From Bacillota bacterium (GTDB taxonomy: Bacteria; Bacillota; Sulfobacillia; JAJZYS01; JAJYTV01), in NCBI GenBank assembly GCA_021810725.1, contig JAJZIE010000083.1:1-9329 (forward strand): 9,329 nucleotides of DNA, written 5' to 3'. The notes beneath the pieces are model-generated. The model saw only the letters and a program-made list of their open reading frames with translations, ran no database searches and had not been told where the DNA came from. Below, piece after piece: positions 5,774-9,329 of this stretch. Both the position numbers and the translations under genes were made by a program. Position 1 is the first letter of the stretch; each line of letters begins with the position of its first letter.

Positions 5774-6715
5774 TTGCGTGTCCTCGTGACCGGCGGGGCC
5801 GGCTTCATCGGTTCCAATACGGTAGATCTGCTCGTGGCGCACGGCCACGAGGTCTCGGTCGTGGACAACCTCGTCACCGGTTTTCGCGAACAGGTGCATC
5901 CCCAGGCGCACTTCCACGAGGTCGACGTGACCGACGCCGAGAGCCTGGAGCGGGTCTTCGCCGCAGAGCGGCCCGAGGCGGTCATCCATCTCGCGGCGCA
6001 GATGGACGTGCGCGTCTCGACACGCCGGCCGGCTTACGACGCCCAGGTGAACATCCTCGGCAGCCTCAACGTGATCACCTGCGCGGTGGGCGCCGGCACG
6101 CGCAAGATCGTCTACGCGTCGAGCGGCGGCGCGATCTACGGCGAGCCGGACTACCTGCCGGTGCGGGAGGACCACCCGATCCGACCGCTCTCGCAATACG
6201 GCGTGACGAAGCACACGGTTGAACACTACCTATTCCTTTACGCCCATCTGCACGGTCTGCGCTACACCGCCCTGCGCTACGCGAACGTCTACGGGCCGAG
6301 GCAGAACCCCGCCGGCGAAGCCGGCGTCGTCGCCATCTTCGGCCGCAGCATGATCCTCGCGGAGCCGTGCCGCATCTTCGGCGACGGCGAACAGACGCGG
6401 GACTACGTGTACGTGGGCGACGTCGTCGCCGCCAACGCCATGGCCCTCGGCGCGGGCGACAACGAGTCGGTCCACATCGGCACCGGCATCGAGACCAGCG
6501 TCAACGAGCTGCATCGGGCGCTCTCCGAGATCTGCGGCAGCCGGCTACCTGCGAGGTATGAGCCGGAGCGCCCGGGCGAGGTGCAGCGCATCTCGCTCGA
6601 TCCCGCCCTGGCCGCGGAGCGTCTCGGCTGGGCGCCGAAGGTGCCCATGAGCCAAGGGCTCGAGCGCACGGTCGGATTCCTGAGGGAGCGGCAGGCGGCG
6701 GGCAGGCTGGCCTGA
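5774..6715 (+). CDS. NAD-dependent sugar-nucleotide epimerase/dehydratase (extended SDR, GalE-like, 313 aa)
   Basis: An extended short-chain dehydrogenase/reductase that probably epimerises or otherwise modifies an NDP-sugar for surface polysaccharide or cell-wall glycans. The Rossmann NAD-binding motif TGGAGFIGS spans residues 6-14, and D31 at the end of the second strand suggests NAD(H) rather than NADP(H). HLAAQ is at 72-76, the catalytic serine region is YASSGGAIYG (114-123), and the active-site pair is Y142 and K146 (QYGVTKH). LRYANVYGPRQ and FGDGEQTRDYVYVGD are typical of the UDP-glucose 4-epimerase branch. Length is normal. TTG at 5774 is a well-supported start: GGAGGT (5761-5766) lies seven bases upstream. 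The exact sugar cannot be read from sequence; GalE and UDP-GlcNAc/UDP-glucuronate epimerases remain possible. It is the last gene of the plus-strand run, with a strong hairpin after it. Confidence 0.92.
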   Translation: MRVLVTGGAGFIGSNTVDLLVAHGHEVSVVDNLVTGFREQVHPQAHFHEVDVTDAESLERVFAAERPEAVIHLAAQMDVRVSTRRPAYDAQVNILGSLNVITCAVGAGTRKIVYASSGGAIYGEPDYLPVREDHPIRPLSQYGVTKHTVEHYLFLYAHLHGLRYTALRYANVYGPRQNPAGEAGVVAIFGRSMILAEPCRIFGDGEQTRDYVYVGDVVAANAMALGAGDNESVHIGTGIETSVNELHRALSEICGSRLPARYEPERPGEVQRISLDPALAAERLGWAPKVPMSQGLERTVGFLRERQAAGRLA

Positions 6716-6739
6716 AGCGGCCATGCTCCGACCACGCGA

Positions 6740-6770
6740 GAGGCGGGAAGACCCCAGGTCTCCCCGCCTC
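6740..6770. terminator. GC-rich hairpin between convergent genes
   Basis: GAGGCGGG (6740-6747) pairs with CCCGCCTC (6763-6770). After one A/C mismatch (6748/6762), AGACC (6749-6753) pairs with GGTCT (6757-6761) around the triloop CCA. It lies 25 bases after the epimerase stop and 25 bases after the end of the minus-strand exported-protein gene. As with the hairpin at 727-767 there is no T-run on either side. Confidence 0.72.
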
Positions 6771-6794
6771 GTTCCATGACCGCGGCGCGACCCC

Positions 6795-7583
6795 TCAGGG
6801 AGCCATCTGCGCCGGGAAGCCCATCAGTGTGGAGACGCCTGCCCAGAGGCCCTGGTCCATGAGGTGGGAACCCGCGGGGCCGAGCACGCTGCCGCAGGCG
6901 GGATCCACCGTGAAGGTCCAGCTGCCCGTCTTGGCGATGAAGCGGACCGTCGCGGCAGCGCCGAAGTCGGCAAGGCAGCCGTGGGCGCCGCGAGCGTCCA
7001 CGGGCAGCGCGTTCGCGACCGCGAGCAGGTGCCGCCAGGCGTCCGGGCTCCGCAGGGTGCGCGTGGCCCACGGCGAGCTCGCCGACTGCCTCGCCCGCAC
7101 GGTCACCTCCTCGAGCTCTGCGGGCACGATGCTGGCCTTGGCACGGGCAGGGGCCACGATCAGCTCGCGGGCCAGCGAATAGACGCTCTTCTTGCCGTCG
7201 CGCTCCACCGTGAGCAGTACGGTGTCGTTCATGCCCGTTCCGCGCGTGAAGGACCAGTCCCAGCTCTGGGTACCGGAGCGGTCGCCCGATGTGCTGTAGC
7301 CCTGCAGCCGATAGCCGACGCGCCTGAGGCGCGGCAGGTAGTACAGGTAGAGCTCCTGCGGCGTCAGCGGCGCTATGTAGCTGCGGCTCGTCGTCTTGAG
7401 ATATGGCGACGACACCGTCTCGAATGGCGTCACCGCCACGCTGCTCGGCACGGTGCCCGGCGGCGGGGGAACCTCAGCTGCTGGCGTCTCTACCGCCGCG
7501 CCCGCCCCCGCCGCAGCGAACCAGGCCCCCCCGCCGAGCAGGGCCATGGAGGCCAGGAACACGAGGTAGCGCCGACCCCGCAT
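6795..7583 (-). CDS. Exported protein of unknown function (262 aa)
   Basis: I do not recognise a named family. The N-terminus is a clear Sec signal peptide: MRGRRY, a hydrophobic stretch to about residue 22, and Ala-rich cleavage region around 25-31. There is no lipobox cysteine. A Pro-rich linker (about 38-46) follows. The next region (about 55-140) has the rhythm of small periplasmic/secreted alpha-beta domains, with a Leu/Tyr-rich helix (ELYLYYLPRLRRVGYRL, 77-93) and then short strands. The C-terminal part holds the only two cysteines, C203 and C230, which could form a disulfide outside the cell. ATG at 7583 is preferred over GTG at 7595: AAAGGTGG (minus, 7599-7592) is eight bases before the ATG and overlaps the GTG. 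It sits downstream of the prepilin peptidase gene on the same strand, so an envelope or pilus-related role is possible but unproven. Confidence 0.75.
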   Translation of the reverse strand: MRGRRYLVFLASMALLGGGAWFAAAGAGAAVETPAAEVPPPPGTVPSSVAVTPFETVSSPYLKTTSRSYIAPLTPQELYLYYLPRLRRVGYRLQGYSTSGDRSGTQSWDWSFTRGTGMNDTVLLTVERDGKKSVYSLARELIVAPARAKASIVPAELEEVTVRARQSASSPWATRTLRSPDAWRHLLAVANALPVDARGAHGCLADFGAAATVRFIAKTGSWTFTVDPACGSVLGPAGSHLMDQGLWAGVSTLMGFPAQMAP

Positions 7584-7648
7584 CGTCTCGTCCACCTTTC
7601 AAGCGATCGGCCGATGGCCGCGCCATGTTGTCGCCGGCAGAACACCGC

Positions 7649-7699
7649 GACACGACGGCCGTGACGACGTGCCACCGGTCGTGCCCTGCCCGTCGTGTC
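7649..7699 (-). terminator. Nested hairpin after the prepilin peptidase gene
   Basis: A perfect 10-bp inverted repeat, GACACGACGG (7649-7658) and CCGTCGTGTC (7690-7699), encloses a second stem ACGAC (7664-7668) with GTCGT (7678-7682). It begins 12 bases after the prepilin peptidase stop and lies 65 bases upstream of the exported-protein start. It could terminate or stabilise the peptidase transcript, or be the 5' structure of the next one. There is no T-run. The remainder of this 128-base gap shows only a 10-bp palindrome, ATCGGCCGAT (7606-7615). Confidence 0.5.
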
Positions 7700-7711
7700 T
7701 CCCCGCGGGAC

Positions 7712-8437
7712 TCAGCGAGCCGCGGTTGCCCCGAGCAGCACCACCGCCACGGACGCTAGCGCGATGAAGGGGCCGAAGGCGAAGGCGTCCCTGCCGGTCG
7801 CGCGACGCGTCAGCAGGAGGCCGGCGGCATAGAGACCACCGACGAGGACCGCGAGGAAAAGCGTCGCAAGGCCACGTTGCCAGCCGAGCATCAGCCCCAC
7901 GACCCCGAGATACTTGACGTCGCCCAGGCCGAATCCGCCACGGCCGATCCATGCGATCAGGAGCCCAATGGTGAGCAGCAGCAAGGCGCCGAGCGCACCG
8001 GCCAGATAGGCCGCGCCGCCCAACGGCAGGAGCGCCAGGAGGCCAAGAGCGGCGGCGGCGAGCAGTAGGCGGTTCGGGATGATGCGTCGGCGCATATCCA
8101 CGGCGGCTACCGCAAGCCCCAGCCACAGCACCAGGAGGTCGAGGGGCAGGGCCAGGCCGAAGCGGAGCCCGAAGAGCAGACCGCTGCCGCACAACGCGCC
8201 GAGCTCGAACCAGAGCTCAGAACGGCGCGGCGAAGCGTCACACCGGCGGCAGCGGCCCCTGGGCCCGTGCCGCACGAGCGGCAACTGTACCAGGGCCCCG
8301 AGCCGCCCGCCGCAATGCCGGCAGCGGAAGATCGAGGCCGCTCCGCCCCCGGCGAGGACCTCCACAAGCGGAATCAGGAGGGCTGCGGCGGCGTAGCCCA
8401 CGAGCAGACCGAGACCCGCGGCCGAAAGTCCCTGCAA
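7712..8437 (-). CDS. Type IV prepilin peptidase (A24 family, 241 aa)
   Basis: An inner-membrane aspartic protease that cleaves the leader of type IV pilins or pseudopilins and, in bifunctional members, methylates the new N-terminus. The two catalytic aspartates are present: D114 in AVDMRRRIIPN (112-122) and D173 in GLGDVKYLG (170-178). The bacterial four-cysteine zinc motif is also present as C39-x2-C42 and C63-x2-C66. The protein is almost entirely hydrophobic, with about seven to eight membrane segments. The usual FLNVVIxRLP stretch before the cysteine region, tied to the methyltransferase activity, is not recognisable; its place has an IPLVEVLAGGGAAS segment. TTG at 8437 is supported by GGAGGAGG (minus, 8453-8446) eight bases upstream. 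It starts 36 bases after the glycosyltransferase stop, so the two are probably co-transcribed. No pilin or pilus assembly gene is visible in the window. Confidence 0.92.
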   Translation of the reverse strand: MQGLSAAGLGLLVGYAAAALLIPLVEVLAGGGAASIFRCRHCGGRLGALVQLPLVRHGPRGRCRRCDASPRRSELWFELGALCGSGLLFGLRFGLALPLDLLVLWLGLAVAAVDMRRRIIPNRLLLAAAALGLLALLPLGGAAYLAGALGALLLLTIGLLIAWIGRGGFGLGDVKYLGVVGLMLGWQRGLATLFLAVLVGGLYAAGLLLTRRATGRDAFAFGPFIALASVAVVLLGATAAR

Positions 8438-8473
8438 GCCGTCGGCCTCCTCCGCCTGACGTTCCGCGCTAGG

Positions 8474-9329
8474 CTAGGCGCTCTGTACCTGCGAAAGGAT
8501 CCAGGCGCTCGCGTAATGCTGGATGGCGGCCTCGCCGGCACCGAGTTCCGCCTCGAGCGCCGCCACCTGACTCAGGATGGCCGGCGCCGCCGCGCCGCCC
8601 GGCTCGACGTCGAGGGCGCGCTGAAACTGGTCGAGCGCGGCGATCGGTACCCCAAGGCGCAGCAGGGCGTAAGCCCTTTGCAGGTAAACGAGCTGACGGT
8701 TGGGCGGCACGGCAGGATACCCGAACGACTCGTCGCCCGCGGCGACCGCGACCTCGGGCAGAGTCCTCTGCGCCAGCGCGCCGTAGAGGGATTCGTAGGC
8801 GCCCGTCGCCTTCTGGATCGTGAAGAAGCTCAAGGCGCGCTCGCGCGCGGCCGCACCCAGCCGCTGCCGCAAGGTCTCGTCCTGCAGGAGGATGATCATC
8901 GCCACCGCGAGCCGTTCGGGCTCGCGCGACGGCACCGTGATGCCGGTGTCGGCGAGGGCCTCGGCCGTGCCGCCGACGTCGGTGGCCACGATGGGCAGGC
9001 CGCTCATCATGCCTTCGATCACGGAGTACGGGAATGCCTCCGACACGCTCGACTGCACGAGGATGTCGGCCTGGCGGTAGAGTTCCGCCGCGTTCTGCGA
9101 GTGGCCCTGGAACAGGACGACATCGTCGAGTCCCAAGGCGTGGCGGAGTTCCAGCATCTGCTGGTGGTAGTCCTCCACGGCGATCGCCCCCCACACCTCG
9201 AGCTTGATGTCGGGGAAGTGGCCGTGCACGATCGCCATGGCGCGCAGCAGCGTCTCGATGTCCTTGTTCGGGTCGATGCGCGCGATGCTCAAAAGGCGCG
9301 GCGGACCGCCGTGCGACTCCGGGTTCGGC
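8474..9329 (-). CDS. GT-B glycosyltransferase (GT4-like), C-terminal part with helical-repeat tail; runs off right edge
   Basis: The frame is open to the window edge, so the first visible residues (PNPESHGGPP, then RLLSIARIDPNKDIETLLRA) are internal; the TTG at 9292 is not the start. This is the C-terminal nucleotide-sugar-binding half of a GT4-type glycosyltransferase: the strand-loop LLSIARIDPNKD, VVLFQGHS, and the E-x7-E signature in SSVSEAFPYSVIEGM followed by GLPIVATDVGG. Some features recall PelF-type exopolysaccharide transferases. After the catalytic domain, roughly the last 80 residues are an Ala/Leu-rich helical segment (LVYLQRAYALLRLGVPIAAL, then a helix ending in ALDVEPGG) that looks like one or two TPR units, an addition not present in minimal GT4 enzymes. 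Acceptor and donor unknown. It is upstream of, and probably transcribed with, the prepilin peptidase. Confidence 0.88.
   Translation of the reverse strand, partial: PNPESHGGPPRLLSIARIDPNKDIETLLRAMAIVHGHFPDIKLEVWGAIAVEDYHQQMLELRHALGLDDVVLFQGHSQNAAELYRQADILVQSSVSEAFPYSVIEGMMSGLPIVATDVGGTAEALADTGITVPSREPERLAVAMIILLQDETLRQRLGAAARERALSFFTIQKATGAYESLYGALAQRTLPEVAVAAGDESFGYPAVPPNRQLVYLQRAYALLRLGVPIAALDQFQRALDVEPGGAAAPAILSQVAALEAELGAGEAAIQHYASAWILSQVQSA

Noticed and set aside
4502..6226. 574-codon open frame on the minus strand opposite the transglycosylase and epimerase
   Set aside because: His/Arg/Asp/Leu-rich with no domain pattern, covering two well-supported genes; a shadow.
7606..7615. 10-bp palindrome ATCGGCCGAT upstream of the exported-protein gene as an operator
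   Set aside because: A single GC-rich palindrome of this length is not unusual here; no second copy or regulator supports it.
1..9329. CRISPR array, prophage or complete mobile element
   Set aside because: No regularly spaced repeats, Cas, integrase, transposase or phage structural gene is seen; the genes are mostly ordinary metabolic and envelope functions.

Overview
The window comes from a high-GC bacterium. By eye most of it is about 65-75% G+C, but bases 1-240 count to only about 43%. Starts are often TTG or GTG, preceded by strong GGAGG-type ribosome binding sites; one gene matches the 16S tail over ten bases. A coiled-coil peptidoglycan hydrolase of Gram-positive style, a prepilin peptidase and a Pat/AcuC-type acetylation pair would fit a deep-branching high-GC Firmicute or a similar lineage. 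The sequence alone does not settle the taxon.

Layout. Bases 1-106 (minus) hold the N-terminal helix-turn-helix of a MerR-family regulator cut by the window edge. Its AT-rich control region (107-about 240) carries candidate divergent promoters, a direct repeat and an inverted repeat. The composition then switches sharply, and at 320 a TauE/SafE-type permease begins that contains only the second half of the family fold. This gene converges on a large minus-strand gene (780-3140) across a 19-bp hairpin. The large gene is a Pat-like lysine acetyltransferase with an N-terminal GNAT domain and an acyl-CoA-synthetase-like region that has lost its catalytic histidine and most of its ATP-grasp part. 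Divergent from it is an AcuC-like zinc deacetylase (3289-4494), so writer and candidate eraser of lysine acetylation are paired around one short intergenic region.

Downstream of the deacetylase on the plus strand are a secreted coiled-coil lytic transglycosylase (4541-5698), whose N-terminal half resembles the FtsEX-dependent PcsB/CwlO coiled coil, and an NAD-dependent sugar-nucleotide epimerase (5774-6715). A second strong hairpin separates this run from a convergent minus-strand group: an exported protein of unknown function (6795-7583), a type IV prepilin peptidase (7712-8437) and the C-terminal part of a GT-B glycosyltransferase with a helical-repeat tail (8474 to beyond the right edge).

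There is no complete mobile element, CRISPR array, tRNA or rRNA. The most unusual points are the doubly degenerate ligase half of the acetyltransferase and its pairing with a deacetylase, the PcsB-like coiled coil joined to a lytic transglycosylase domain, the half permease at a composition break, and hairpins without U-tracts at both convergent junctions.
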